Positions 26,957 through 36,980 are shown, counted from the stretch's first letter. The stretch: 64,000 nucleotides of DNA from Ideonella paludis (GCF_018069865.1 NZ_JAGQDG010000004.1:1-64000), one strand, 5' to 3'. The notes: generated by a model not told the origin, from the letters alone. Numbers and translations: made by a program.

Positions 26957-28525
26957 TCACTTGACGGTGATCCACTGCACCTCGAGCCAGTTGTCGGCGC
27001 GGTGCACCACACTGACATTTTGGCGAGCAGCCCAAGGAATGACCTGGCGGTGCAACGGCAGGGTATGGACTTGGTCCTTTTGCTCTTTCAGCGCAGCCTT
27101 GACCAGAGCCTCACGCTTCTTGGGATCTGGCTCGACACTGCTTTGAGCAATGAGTTGGTCCAACTTGTCGTTCTTGGAGTTGCCGTAGTTATAGGCTCCC
27201 ACTTTTTCGCCGCGGTTGCGCATCACGGGCGTCAGTGTGGTCTCAGCGTCGGTGATGGCGCCCCCCCAGCCGAGCATATAGAGGCTGGTGTCGAGCTTTT
27301 CGAGCTTGGGGAAGTAGGTCGCTCGAGGCATGGCGTTGACACGCACCTTGACCTTCAACTGCGACCACATGCCCGCCAAGGCAATGCAAATCTCTTCGTC
27401 ATTGATATAGCGGTTATTGGGGCAATCCAAAGTGACTTCGAAACCATCGGCATAGCCGGCGTCAGCCATCAGCTTGCGCGCTGCGGTCAAGTCAAACGGC
27501 AGGCGCTTCTCCAGCTCAGGGTCGTTGTAGGTGCCGAGTGGTGAAGGCGTCATGCCCCCCGTGGGGAAGGACTGGCCATTCATCAACTTGGTGCGCATGG
27601 TCTCGATGTCGATGGCCTGGTAGAGGGCCTGCCGAACGCGCTGATCTTTGAAGGGGTTCTTGCCCTTCACGCTGCTGTAGAGCAACTCGTCACGGCCCTG
27701 ATCCATGCCAATGAAGACGATACGGTTCTCGGGGCCGTCGATGATCTTCACGCCAGAGGTATTGCGCAGACGCGGCACATCACGCGGAGCCGGGTCCAAG
27801 ACGAAGTCAATCTCACCAGAGACCAAGGCCGCCAAACGCGTGGCGTCATTGGAGATGGGGGTGTACTCAATGGTCTGGACGTTGCCTTCCATCTTGCCCC
27901 ACCAGTTGGGGTTGCGCTTGTAAACCGTCTTGATACCGGGCGCACGGCTGACCAGCATATAAGGGCCGGTGCCATTGGCATTCATGCCTGCATGGGTCTC
28001 TTCTTTGTTCTTGAAGTCCAGGGGCTTGGTGACCTTGTGCTTCTCGCTCCAAGCCTTGCTCATGATCCACAGCGTGTCGATGTGCTGCAGAAAAATGGGG
28101 TTGGGCGCCTTCAGTCGGAACTCCACCGTCAAGTCGTCAATCTTGACGGGCTCACCCACTTGCGTGGCATAGGGGTTGATCTGTGACGTCGGGGCCGCAC
28201 CGCGCTGCACCGAGAACACGACGTCGTCGGCGGTGAGGGGCGTGCCATCGTGGAACTTGACGCCGGGGCGCAGCTTGAAGCGCCACAGCAGCGGAGACAC
28301 TTGTTGCCAACTGGTGGCCAAGGCTGGGACGATGGCCAAGGTCTTGTCGCGCATCACCAAGCGCTCATAGACCTGCCCGTTCATCATATTGGTCATGGAC
28401 TCGTTCTGAGAGTGCGGGTCCATGGTCTGCGGATCACCCTGACTGGCCCAGCGCAAGGTCTGGGCTTGCAAACCAGCCGCGGCCAACAAAGCGGCCAGGG
28501 CTACCGGCAGAAAATGACGTTTCAT
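26957..28525 (-). CDS. ABC transporter periplasmic peptide-binding protein (SBP_bac_5)
   Basis: The 522-residue protein has a signal peptide (MKRHFLPVALAALLAAAGLQAQ) and the family-5 extracellular solute-binding fold: WRFKLRPGVKFHDGTPLTADDVVFSVQR, VRQALYQAIDIETMRTKLMNG and LDCPNNRYINDEEIC. Relatives bind di- or oligopeptides, glutathione or nickel; the ligand is not evident. ATG 28525. No permease or ATPase gene adjoins it, so it is an orphan binding protein. Confidence 0.92.
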   Translation of the reverse strand: MKRHFLPVALAALLAAAGLQAQTLRWASQGDPQTMDPHSQNESMTNMMNGQVYERLVMRDKTLAIVPALATSWQQVSPLLWRFKLRPGVKFHDGTPLTADDVVFSVQRGAAPTSQINPYATQVGEPVKIDDLTVEFRLKAPNPIFLQHIDTLWIMSKAWSEKHKVTKPLDFKNKEETHAGMNANGTGPYMLVSRAPGIKTVYKRNPNWWGKMEGNVQTIEYTPISNDATRLAALVSGEIDFVLDPAPRDVPRLRNTSGVKIIDGPENRIVFIGMDQGRDELLYSSVKGKNPFKDQRVRQALYQAIDIETMRTKLMNGQSFPTGGMTPSPLGTYNDPELEKRLPFDLTAARKLMADAGYADGFEVTLDCPNNRYINDEEICIALAGMWSQLKVKVRVNAMPRATYFPKLEKLDTSLYMLGWGGAITDAETTLTPVMRNRGEKVGAYNYGNSKNDKLDQLIAQSSVEPDPKKREALVKAALKEQKDQVHTLPLHRQVIPWAARQNVSVVHRADNWLEVQWITVK

Positions 28526-28686
28526 GAAGAAAGCTCCTCTCGCAGTTCAACAAAGGCGTAGGCACGGAGTGTAGGCAAGGACGAGCTGGCCTTGCCCGGG
28601 GGATTCCCGATAGCCTGACGCGGTTGTTGAGCGAATGTGTGTGAGCGCAGCCCCGGCGTGCAAGCCGCAGTGCCGCAGCAGCACGC

Positions 28687-28893
28687 TCAGGCGGCGGGGG
28701 GATATCCCTCGGCGCTCAAGGCGGCGGCCAAGGCTTCAGGGCTCGGGGCCTCGTCGGCGCGAGTCTGAATCTGCACGGTGCGGTTGGGGAGATCGAAGGT
28801 CAACTGAGCTTGGGGGTCAAGCTTGTGCACCGTGGCTGTGACGGCCTTGACGCAATGGCCGCAGCTCATGTCCGGCAGTTTGAACTCAATCAT
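28687..28893 (-). CDS. Heavy-metal-associated (HMA) domain protein, CopZ-like
   Basis: 68 residues forming one ferredoxin-like HMA domain with the metal-binding MSCGHC (9-14) near the N-terminus and the usual C-terminal LAAALSAEGYPP. Proteins of this size carry Cu(I) or another soft metal to P-type ATPases. No copA or regulator is adjacent. A good AGGAGC site precedes ATG 28893. Confidence 0.9.
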   Translation of the reverse strand: MIEFKLPDMSCGHCVKAVTATVHKLDPQAQLTFDLPNRTVQIQTRADEAPSPEALAAALSAEGYPPAA

Positions 28894-28968
28894 GGAATGC
28901 TCCTGAAGGGGGAACTGAACATGAGCTCCAGTATCCCCTCAGGCGGCCCGCTCCTCATGTGCGGGAGA

Positions 28969-30204
28969 TCAACGCTTTTTGGGCAGGGCGTCGCCGGCCC
29001 ACAGTTCATCGACCTGCTTGAAGCCCCAGGTCTTGGGGTTCTCTCGACCCACGATCTTGTCGCTGGACTTGGCCAACTCCAACATCTGGGCGGGAATGGG
29101 CATATTGGCCTTGGTCGAAAAGAATACTCGCACCGTGGGTGCCGTCAGCATCTGCGGGTTTTGCTCAACCACCACCGCCAATTTCCCAGACTGCAGTTTG
29201 ACCAATGAGCCGGTCGGGTAAATGCCCAAGCTCTTCACGAAGGCCTTGAACATGCTCATGTCGAAGTGGCCCTGCCATGTCGCCATGCGGGCGATCGACT
29301 CCGCCGGGTCCCAACCCTCTTTGTAGGGGCGGTTGGAGGTGATGGCATCGTAGACGTCGCAGATGGCGCCCATGCGCGCCAAGTGGCTGATGTCTTCGCC
29401 CACTAACTTGCCCGGATAGCCGCTGCCATCCATTTTTTCGTGGTGGCGAAGGCAAACATCCAAGACCGGGTCGCTCACACCATGGCCTTCCAGCAGCATT
29501 TGATGACCCTTTTCAGGGTGCATGCGCATGATGCGGAACTCTTCTTCCGTCAATTTGCCGGGCTTGTTCAACACCTCGAGAGGCATCGACGCTTTGCCGA
29601 GGTCATGCAACAAGCCCGCCAAGCCTGCAACGCGGCACTGCGTGTCGTCCATGCCCAGCTCTTTGCCCAGCGCCACCATGAGGGCGCACACGGCCACAGA
29701 GTGCATGTAGGTGTAATCGTCGGCCGTCTTCAGGCGCGCCAAACTGACCAAGGCACCGGGATTGCGAAAGACGGAGTCGGAGATTTCCTCCACCAGGGGC
29801 AAGCATTGCTCGGCGTCCACCGCCTTGCCCATGCGCGCCTCGGCAAACATCGAGACCACCTTGGAGCGCCCACGCTGGCAGACAGCAGCGGCCTCGGACA
29901 ACTCCTCTTGGAAGTTGCGCTTCGGAACCAGGGTGGCGGGCTTGGGGGCCGGCGGAGGCGGGGGGGCGGAAGGCGCCTCTGCGGCTAGCTCGGCAGAGGC
30001 GGGAGCTGCATTGGCTTCGACGTCTAGGCCTTTGCTGGGATCAATCCAAACAGCTTTGACCTTGCTGGCCAACAAGTCGGCCAGCATCTGCTGCTCCCGG
30101 ATGACGAACTTCGACTTCCAGAAGGGGTGATCCAGCCAGTTGCCCTCCAGGGCATGCAAGTGCATGCCGAGACGGACTTGATCAACGGGTATTTTTTTGA
30201 GCAT
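28969..30204 (-). CDS. HD-GYP domain cyclic-di-GMP phosphodiesterase
   Basis: 411 residues: an N-terminal DUF3391 domain (about 1-95) with IPVDQVRLGMHLHALEGNW, a Pro/Ala-rich linker (about 65-92), and an HD-GYP domain with HD (H200-D201 in LLHDLGKA) and HHEKMDGSGYP (H254 to P264), all metal-ligand positions I can recognise being present. It is expected to hydrolyse c-di-GMP to GMP and act in motility or biofilm control. ATG 30204 is preceded by no strong ribosome-binding site but fits homologues. Confidence 0.93.
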   Translation of the reverse strand: MLKKIPVDQVRLGMHLHALEGNWLDHPFWKSKFVIREQQMLADLLASKVKAVWIDPSKGLDVEANAAPASAELAAEAPSAPPPPPAPKPATLVPKRNFQEELSEAAAVCQRGRSKVVSMFAEARMGKAVDAEQCLPLVEEISDSVFRNPGALVSLARLKTADDYTYMHSVAVCALMVALGKELGMDDTQCRVAGLAGLLHDLGKASMPLEVLNKPGKLTEEEFRIMRMHPEKGHQMLLEGHGVSDPVLDVCLRHHEKMDGSGYPGKLVGEDISHLARMGAICDVYDAITSNRPYKEGWDPAESIARMATWQGHFDMSMFKAFVKSLGIYPTGSLVKLQSGKLAVVVEQNPQMLTAPTVRVFFSTKANMPIPAQMLELAKSSDKIVGRENPKTWGFKQVDELWAGDALPKKR

Positions 30205-30300
30205 GAGTGGCTGACGCTAGGGGTCTGCCACCATATCGGCCGATGAGACCGCTCCATTGAGCGGCTCGTGGCCCAGAATGCCTAGTATTCCCGGCCCGCT

Positions 30301-30948
30301 TCAGCGGGTACGCGCCTGAGGAATGGTTTTGAGCTCACCCGGCAGCGAACCCAGGAAATTGGCGATCTGCTTCATGTCCTTGTCGCTCAGGGGAGCGACC
30401 ATACCCACCATGGTCGCATTATTGCGGCCCGTGACATGGTTTCCGCCCTTATAGGAGCGCAGGGCAACGTACAGGTAATCCGCATGCTGACCCGCCAAGC
30501 GAGGATTGGCGGGGTCGGTGGTGTCGCTGAAATTGTCGCCGTGGCAGGCCACGCAACTGGCCATCTTGGCTTGCAGGCTGGCCGGAATATCCGCCTTCGG
30601 AGCCTTTGGCGCATTGGCAACCCGCCCATGCTGCTCATAGAAAGCGGCCAAATCGGCAATATCTTGATCGCTTAAACCTGCACCAATGCCGCGCATCGAG
30701 GGATGCTTGCGATCACCCTTGCGGTAGGCATCCAGGGCGGCAGCAATGTACTTGCCGTTCTGGCCGGAAATCATGGGCACTCGGTGCACTTGGGGAAAAC
30801 TGGCCTGATAGCCCGGAATGCCGTGGCAGCCAATGCACATGGCATTCTTCTTCTCGCCTGCCTTGACGTCGCCCTTGACGTCCTGAGCCTGAGCCATAGA
30901 GAAGGCGCTGGCCAAAGCCAGCATCAAAACGGTAGTGACAGTCTTCAT
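30301..30948 (-). CDS. Diheme c-type cytochrome (cytochrome c4-like)
   Basis: 215 residues with a signal peptide (about 1-22) and two heme-binding motifs, CIGCH (38-42) and CVACH (132-136), in two similar class I domains. Probable axial Met residues follow each heme (HPSMRGIG and ATMVGM). It would carry electrons in the periplasm to a terminal oxidase. Divergent from the MoxR gene; no oxidase subunits are adjacent. Confidence 0.92.
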   Translation of the reverse strand: MKTVTTVLMLALASAFSMAQAQDVKGDVKAGEKKNAMCIGCHGIPGYQASFPQVHRVPMISGQNGKYIAAALDAYRKGDRKHPSMRGIGAGLSDQDIADLAAFYEQHGRVANAPKAPKADIPASLQAKMASCVACHGDNFSDTTDPANPRLAGQHADYLYVALRSYKGGNHVTGRNNATMVGMVAPLSDKDMKQIANFLGSLPGELKTIPQARTR

Positions 30949-31133
30949 CGCAGTGTTGTGGAGTGAAGCGGTGGAGAGGTGCGACTCAGGCCCAGACGGC
31001 GCCAGAGTTGCGATTTATCAAGGATTATAGGAGTGGGCTTGGTCGATTTATCGGCTGAAAATCCTCTGGTAAACCAGCAGTGAGCGAGGCATATACTGAG
31101 ACGCACCATTGGCCCTACCTCCCACACCACGTC

Positions 31134-31988
31134 ATGAAGTTCCAAGGTACCGACGCCTACGTCGCCACGCCAGACCTGATGCTGGCCGTCAACGCTGCCA
31201 TCACCCTGCAGCGCCCCTTGCTGGTCAAAGGCGAGCCCGGCACCGGCAAGACCATGCTGGCCGAACAAGCGGCCCAGGCCTTGGGCCTGCCCCTCCTGGA
31301 ATGGCACATCAAGAGCACCACCAAAGCGCACCAGGGCCTCTATGAGTACGACGCGGTCAGCCGCCTGCGCGACAGCCAACTCAGCGATGCAGAGAGCGCC
31401 GACAAGGTGCGTGACATCCGCAACTACATCGTCAAAGGGGTGCTGTGGCAGGCCTTTGAGGCGGACCAGCCTGTGGCCTTGTTGATTGATGAGATCGACA
31501 AAGCTGACATTGAGTTTCCCAACGACTTGCTGCGTGAAATCGACCGCATGGAGTTTCATTGCTATGAAACCCGGCAGACCATTCGGGCCAAGCACCGGCC
31601 GCTGGTCTTCATCACGTCCAACAACGAGAAAGAACTGCCTGACGCCTTTTTGCGCCGCTGCTTCTTCCACTACATCAAGTTCCCGGAAGCCGAGACGATG
31701 CGCAAGATCGTAGACGTGCACTTCCCTGGGCTTAAGCAAGAGTTATTGGCCGCTGCGCTGAAGAGTTTTTACGACGTGCGCAACCTGCCGGGCCTGAAGA
31801 AAAAGCCCAGCACCAGTGAGTTGATCGACTGGCTCAAGCTCTTGGTCGCTGAAGACATTTCCGCCGAGGTGCTGCGCAGCCCCGATGACAAGGTGGTGTT
31901 GCCGCCTCTGGTGGGAGCCCTGCTGAAGAACGAACAGGATGTGACCTTGTTCGAGAAGCTGATCTTCATGCAAAGCCGCAACCGCTGA
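31134..31988 (+). CDS. MoxR-family AAA+ ATPase
   Basis: 284-residue chaperone-like ATPase with Walker A GEPGTGKTMLAE, Walker B ALLIDEIDKAD, sensor 1 ITSNNEKELPDAFLRRC and the C-terminal lid. MoxR proteins act with VWA-domain partners in maturation of enzymes or surface complexes. I use ATG 31134 (MKFQGTDAYVATPDLMLAVNA in pieces), matching homologues; a GTG at 31080 would add 18 residues. The expected CoxE-like VWA partner is 5 kb downstream rather than adjacent. Confidence 0.93.
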   Translation: MKFQGTDAYVATPDLMLAVNAAITLQRPLLVKGEPGTGKTMLAEQAAQALGLPLLEWHIKSTTKAHQGLYEYDAVSRLRDSQLSDAESADKVRDIRNYIVKGVLWQAFEADQPVALLIDEIDKADIEFPNDLLREIDRMEFHCYETRQTIRAKHRPLVFITSNNEKELPDAFLRRCFFHYIKFPEAETMRKIVDVHFPGLKQELLAAALKSFYDVRNLPGLKKKPSTSELIDWLKLLVAEDISAEVLRSPDDKVVLPPLVGALLKNEQDVTLFEKLIFMQSRNR

Positions 31989-32008
31989 GCACGCCAAAGG
32001 GCCACACC

Positions 32009-32602
32009 ATGCACGCTATATTGCCCGTGACTTTGGAGCAAGGGCCGGTTCGCCTTGTGCCACTTGAGCTTTGTCATGAAGAGGGCCTGAAGAGCGCCGC
32101 GGCCGACGGGGCTTTGTGGACGATCCGCGTCACCTCCGTGCCGGAGCCTGACCAAACCCGTGCCTACATCGAAAACGCGCTGAAAGGCCGCGCGGAAGGG
32201 CACCGCCTGCCTTTTGCCGTCATCCATGTGCCCAGCGGCCAAGTCATTGGCAGCACCAGCTACCACGACATCGTGCCCGCCCTATCGCGCCTGGAGATCG
32301 GCTGGACGTGGTACGCCCAAAGCCATCAACGCAGCGCAGTGAACACCACCGCCAAGCTGCTGCTGATGCGCCACGCCTTTGAAACCCTGGGCGCTCAGGT
32401 CGTAGGCTGGCGCACGGACAACTTCAACTTTGCGTCGCAGCGGGCCATTGAGCGCCTGGGCGCGCACAAAGACGGCGTGATCCGCCACCATGCCCCGCGG
32501 CGCGATGGCACCGTGCGTGACACCGTGATGTACAGCCTGCTCGCAGGCGAATGGCCGGAGGTCAAAGCCCAACTGCTTTGGCAACTGAGTCGCCCTCGCT
32601 GA
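32009..32602 (+). CDS. GNAT-family N-acetyltransferase (RimJ/RimL type)
   Basis: 197 residues of the Acetyltransf_3 group: FAVIHVPSGQVIGSTSY, LEIGWTWYAQSHQRSAVNTTAKLLLMRHAFE (acetyl-CoA contact region) and WRTDNFNFASQRAIERLGAHKDG. It may acetylate a protein N-terminus or a small molecule; the acceptor is not evident. AAAGGG precedes ATG 32009. It lies 20 bases after the MoxR gene, probably one transcript. Confidence 0.9.
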   Translation: MHAILPVTLEQGPVRLVPLELCHEEGLKSAAADGALWTIRVTSVPEPDQTRAYIENALKGRAEGHRLPFAVIHVPSGQVIGSTSYHDIVPALSRLEIGWTWYAQSHQRSAVNTTAKLLLMRHAFETLGAQVVGWRTDNFNFASQRAIERLGAHKDGVIRHHAPRRDGTVRDTVMYSLLAGEWPEVKAQLLWQLSRPR

Positions 32603-32681
32603 GTGCGCAACGCCTGATCGGCGGACCGCACTCCCCACCCTTCTCTTCACAGCACTCGGCGCCACAAGCGCCCACACTCCC

Positions 32682-34760
32682 ATGGCGAAGACCTCCTCGA
32701 CCCCCCTGACCGTTGACCTGCTCTGGCAACTCCAGCGCATTGGCGCCCCCAGCCTCAGCGCCGACGGCGCGCAGGTGGTGTGCAGCGTCACCCAACCCTC
32801 GATGCAAGACAACCGCACTGCGAGCAGCCTGTGGTTGCTCTCCACCCTGGGAGGTGAGCCGCGCCAACTGACACAATGCGGCGACAAGGACGGCCAACCG
32901 CGCTTCTCGCCCACGGGGGAGTGGATCGCCTTTGTGGCCAAGCGCGAGCAAAACGGCGTCAAAGACGAGACGCCCCAGCTCTACCTGATCCCACCCGATG
33001 GCGGCGAGGCCCGCCGGGCTGGTGTGGTGCCGACTGGCGTAGACGCTTTCAAATGGTTCCCAGATGGCCAACGCCTCGCCTTGATCTCTTGGGTTTGGCC
33101 CGAAGGCCGGGGCATGAAGGACCAAGCGGCGCGGCTCAAGGCCTTCAAGGAGCGCAAGGAGACGGCTTACATCACCGACGCCGCGGTCTACCGCCACTGG
33201 GATGACAACCTGCCCATGGGCCGCGTGCCTCATGTCTTGGTGCTGGAGGTCGCCACCGGCAAAGTCACTGATGTGCTGGAAGGCACCGACTATGAGCTGC
33301 AGCGCCGTGAGCCGGGAGCGGCTGACCTCAGCATTTCGCCCGACGGACAGCGCATTGCCTTTGTGCACGACCCAGCGCGCGGTCAGCACCCTGCGCCGCG
33401 CATGGCGCTGGCAGAGATCGAGCTCAAAGGCAGCGCCCGCAAGGCAGTGCGCGACCTGGTCAAGCATGCCGACTGGGATTTCAATGCGCCCAGCTACAGC
33501 CCAGACAGCCTGAGCTTGGCCTTCTTGGCCTCACACCAAGCCAAGAAACACACCATGCCGCAGCAATTGGCGGTATTGGACTTGGCTGACAAACGTGCAC
33601 GTTGGGAAGTCATCAGCGCCGAGTGGGACCGCGAACCCCAAGCGCCGCTGCTTTGGAGCGAAGACGCCAGCGCCCTGCTCTTCGTGGCTGAAGAGCAGGG
33701 TCGCTCGCATGTATGGCGCTTCGATGTGGCGCATCGCGAGCCCAGCGTGGTGGCCCAAGGCGGCACCATCCATGGCTTTGACACCGCCGCAGCCTGCCTC
33801 GTCACCTTGACCGATCGTGCCGCCCACCCAGGCCGGCTTCATGCCCAAGGCGTGGATGACCGCGGTGTGCGCCTAGGCCAAGAAGCCGAGCGCATCGAAA
33901 CCTTTAACGACAAGCTCCTGGCCAACGTCGCCTTGGGCAGTACCGAAGAGCATTGGGTCACTGGTGCCAAAGGCGAGAAAGTTCAAGTCTGGTTGCACTT
34001 CCCACCGGGCTTTGACCGCAAGAAGAAGTACCCGCTGCTGCACACCATTCACGGCGGCCCTCACACCGGCCCGGGCGACTGCTGGCACTGGCGCTGGAAC
34101 TACCTCGTCTTTGCCGCGCAGGGCTATGTGACGGCCAACGTCAACTACCACGGCTCCTCGGGCTTTGGCCATGCCTTCCTCGACAGCATCACCCACCAAT
34201 GGGGCGCGCTCGAGTTGCAGGACATGGAAGCAGCCACCGACTGGCTGCTGAAAAAGCCTTGGATAGACCGTCAACGCGTCTTCGCCACCGGGGGCAGCTA
34301 TGGCGGCTATATGGTGGCCTGGATGAACGCCCACGTGAAGCCGGGCCGCTACAAGGCCTACATCTGCCATGCAGGCTGCTTTGATTGGGTGGGCATGTTT
34401 GCCGACGACGCCTATGGCTGGCATGCCCAGGAACTGGGCGCCTGGTATTGGAATGACATGGCCAAAGCCCACAGCCAAAGCCCGCACGCCTTTGCTGCCA
34501 GCATGCAAACGCCGACCTTGGTCATCCATGGGGCCAAGGACTACCGCGTGCCTGACGCTCAAGGCTTGGCCTACTACAACACGCTCAAGGCCAAGGGCGT
34601 CGACGCCAAATTGGTTTGGTTCCCGGACGAAAACCACTGGATCTTGAAGCCTCGCAACAGCGCACTTTGGTACCAGGAGTTCTTCGACTGGCTCAAGCGC
34701 CATGACCCCGCGGCCACGCCCAAGCGGACGGCAGCCAAAAAGCCAGCGTCCAAGCGCTGA
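32682..34760 (+). CDS. S9-family peptidase (acylaminoacyl-peptidase/DPP type)
   Basis: 692 residues without a clear signal peptide, so probably cytoplasmic. A beta-propeller (about 20-420) with repeated strand patterns such as PRFSPTGEWIAFVAKRE and ISPDGQRIAFVHDP is followed by an alpha/beta hydrolase domain with nucleophile GGSYGGYM, Asp in HGAKDYRVPD and His in DENHWI. Such enzymes remove acylated residues or dipeptides from short peptides. The C-terminus is basic (KRTAAKKPASKR). It is convergent with the EIIC-EAL gene, 3 bases apart. Confidence 0.93.
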   Translation: MAKTSSTPLTVDLLWQLQRIGAPSLSADGAQVVCSVTQPSMQDNRTASSLWLLSTLGGEPRQLTQCGDKDGQPRFSPTGEWIAFVAKREQNGVKDETPQLYLIPPDGGEARRAGVVPTGVDAFKWFPDGQRLALISWVWPEGRGMKDQAARLKAFKERKETAYITDAAVYRHWDDNLPMGRVPHVLVLEVATGKVTDVLEGTDYELQRREPGAADLSISPDGQRIAFVHDPARGQHPAPRMALAEIELKGSARKAVRDLVKHADWDFNAPSYSPDSLSLAFLASHQAKKHTMPQQLAVLDLADKRARWEVISAEWDREPQAPLLWSEDASALLFVAEEQGRSHVWRFDVAHREPSVVAQGGTIHGFDTAAACLVTLTDRAAHPGRLHAQGVDDRGVRLGQEAERIETFNDKLLANVALGSTEEHWVTGAKGEKVQVWLHFPPGFDRKKKYPLLHTIHGGPHTGPGDCWHWRWNYLVFAAQGYVTANVNYHGSSGFGHAFLDSITHQWGALELQDMEAATDWLLKKPWIDRQRVFATGGSYGGYMVAWMNAHVKPGRYKAYICHAGCFDWVGMFADDAYGWHAQELGAWYWNDMAKAHSQSPHAFAASMQTPTLVIHGAKDYRVPDAQGLAYYNTLKAKGVDAKLVWFPDENHWILKPRNSALWYQEFFDWLKRHDPAATPKRTAAKKPASKR

Positions 34761-34763
34761 CGT

Positions 34764-36794
34764 TCAAGCCGCGCCAGCCGCACCCAGCCGGGCCTCTATC
34801 CCTGCGATGGAGCCCGGCACTGCTCGGGCGGGCAGCGGGCGGCTGACCCAAAAGCCCTGCACGTCCTGCACACCGCAGGAACGAACAAAGGACATTTCGG
34901 CCAGGGTCTCCACCCCTTCCGCCACCAGCTTGTAGCCAAGCCGCTGCAAGGTGCTGCAGATCTCTCGGTAGAGCTGTGCCCCCCGAGACTCGGCGGCCCC
35001 CACGAGCAAAGAGCGGTCAATCTTGACCGCGTCTACATCCGCGCTGTGAAACACAGCCAAGTTGGCATAGCCCGTGCCGAAGTCGTCCACCAGCACTTTG
35101 CCTCCCCGTGAGCGCAGTGCCCCCAGATGCGCCTTGACCTTGGCGGGCTCGCTGGCCAAACTGCTCTCCAGCAACTCCACTTCCAGCCCATCTCCGGCTG
35201 GCCCGCTGAGCTGCTGCATCATGGCCGCGAAAGCACGCTCGTCCGCCAGGGAAGCCGCCGTCAAGTTGATGGCGACCGAGCACTCAAAGTGCTGATCCCG
35301 CCATTGCGCGCGGTCGACGCCGACCTGCCTGATCACCCACGCGTCGAACATGTCGCCGTACCCAGCCCGCTCGAGCGCAGGCAGGAACCGCCCCGGCCCC
35401 AGCACCGTACCGTCGGGCAACTCCAATCTCAGCAGGGCTTCTAGGCCTGTGATTCGTCCAGTTTGGGCAGACACCTTGGGTTGATAGTACAGGTGCAAGC
35501 TACCGCGTTCGACCAGCTTCATGGCCTCTTGGGCTTCACTGTGCGAGGCCTGCAGTGCTGCCAAGGATTGCGCATAGCGCCGCTCTGCATCCAACTCCTG
35601 CGAGGGGCCCACGCCCAGCTGCTCAGCCAGATGTCGCGAGAACTCCGTCATACTTTGAGCCAATGCCAATTGACGCACAAAGGGTCGATAGACCGCTACA
35701 GCCGTCAGAAGGATCAAGCCTTGCACCCCCACCAGTGCCCAAGGATCAGAGGACAGTGCCCAGGCATTGAGGCCAAACGGCAGCATCCAATACACCTTCC
35801 GGTCGAAGTGAACCCAGCCCCAATGGAAGGCCATCAGCGCAATCGCTGCGCCAGCCAAAGGCGCCAGCAAGAAAGGAATCAGCAGCCGACGCTGGCCCAC
35901 CACCGGCAAACCAAACAACAAGGGTTCACTGATGTTGACGGCCGCAAAAGGCAAGGCCCACCGCAATACCCGGCGGTCCCGGTCGTCCTTGACATACCAC
36001 CACAAGCACAAAGCCAATGCCAAGGCACAGCCACTGCCCCCGGCATAGACCAGGCCGTACATCAACTCGGCCAGCGTGGCACCGCCCCCGATCTGGATCT
36101 CCCACAGCGCATTGCCAGTCAGCAGATCCCACGCAATCGCGCCATGTATGCCCGTCCACCAAAGGCCGTTGACCACCAACACACTCAAGACCAACACCAC
36201 GCCATCGGGAAGGCTTCTCACCCACAGGCCCAGGGGCGCTTGCATCCCGCTGGGCAACACGATCAGAGCCACGGACAAGCTCGTGAAGCTCAAGGCAAAG
36301 GGAACGATGTGCACCACCGTCCGCGCCAAGGCGGGCGAAATCATCGACAAGGCACGTGTGTCCAACTGCGGCATGGCGCTCAGAAAGAGCCGCAGCATCC
36401 ACACACCGAGCAGCGGCAGCAAGATGGCACCGATCGACACCCATGCCACGCGCAGCTTGATGCTCTGAAATTCACCGTTGGTCTGCACCGCCACCAGCAG
36501 CAGACCAAGCACCAAGATGGCCGCGATCACCGGATCGACTTCATAGGCACGCGCCAAATGAATCGTCAGCGCCAAGCCGATGGCCAGAGGCCAGCAATAC
36601 ATCAGGAACAAGCGCACAGAGCGCAGCACAGGCAGCAGGTTCCAAGGCAGCTCCCATGAGCGCAAGACCGCCAAATCCACCAACAAACCCACTGCGTGCA
36701 TCAGGATGAACAGCGGCAGCAAGGCCAAAAAGCTCTCGCGCAAGGCCATGGCAAGACGGCCGTGCGACAGCGTTTCCAGGCTGGGAAATTTCAT
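34764..36794 (-). CDS. PTS EIIC-like membrane domain fused to EAL phosphodiesterase
   Basis: 676 residues. Residues 10-375 form a multi-helix domain with hallmarks of lactose/cellobiose/chitobiose PTS EIIC: GIHG (215-218), IGGGATLAELMYG, GGSGCALALALCL and NISEPLLFGLP (287-297). The His and Glu equivalent to the sugar-binding pair of ChbC are kept (H217, E290). After a linker an EAL domain (430-676) has EALLR (452-456), an NxT form of the Asn motif, ELLES, DDFGTGYANL, VKIDRS, VAEGVET and QGFWVSRP, so the c-di-GMP phosphodiesterase looks intact. No EI, HPr, EIIA or EIIB is nearby. Start ATG 36794 begins just before helix 1; the longer frame is not membrane-like. Best read as a sugar-responsive c-di-GMP phosphodiesterase. 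Confidence 0.88.
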   Translation of the reverse strand: MKFPSLETLSHGRLAMALRESFLALLPLFILMHAVGLLVDLAVLRSWELPWNLLPVLRSVRLFLMYCWPLAIGLALTIHLARAYEVDPVIAAILVLGLLLVAVQTNGEFQSIKLRVAWVSIGAILLPLLGVWMLRLFLSAMPQLDTRALSMISPALARTVVHIVPFALSFTSLSVALIVLPSGMQAPLGLWVRSLPDGVVLVLSVLVVNGLWWTGIHGAIAWDLLTGNALWEIQIGGGATLAELMYGLVYAGGSGCALALALCLWWYVKDDRDRRVLRWALPFAAVNISEPLLFGLPVVGQRRLLIPFLLAPLAGAAIALMAFHWGWVHFDRKVYWMLPFGLNAWALSSDPWALVGVQGLILLTAVAVYRPFVRQLALAQSMTEFSRHLAEQLGVGPSQELDAERRYAQSLAALQASHSEAQEAMKLVERGSLHLYYQPKVSAQTGRITGLEALLRLELPDGTVLGPGRFLPALERAGYGDMFDAWVIRQVGVDRAQWRDQHFECSVAINLTAASLADERAFAAMMQQLSGPAGDGLEVELLESSLASEPAKVKAHLGALRSRGGKVLVDDFGTGYANLAVFHSADVDAVKIDRSLLVGAAESRGAQLYREICSTLQRLGYKLVAEGVETLAEMSFVRSCGVQDVQGFWVSRPLPARAVPGSIAGIEARLGAAGAA

Positions 36795-36980
36795 GTCTGG
36801 CAAGTGCAACTTTGGTTGGAAACAGCGAAGTGAGTCCTGCCTTTTACTCTCCCCTCCAGCGCCCCACAACCCCTTTCTCATCGTCAGACTGCAGCGCACA
36901 GACACCAAGCCTTGACAGGCTTGTGGCACCATCTTGCTTGCTCGCCTTGAGCCATGCCCTGTCGGCAACCTCCTCACACC

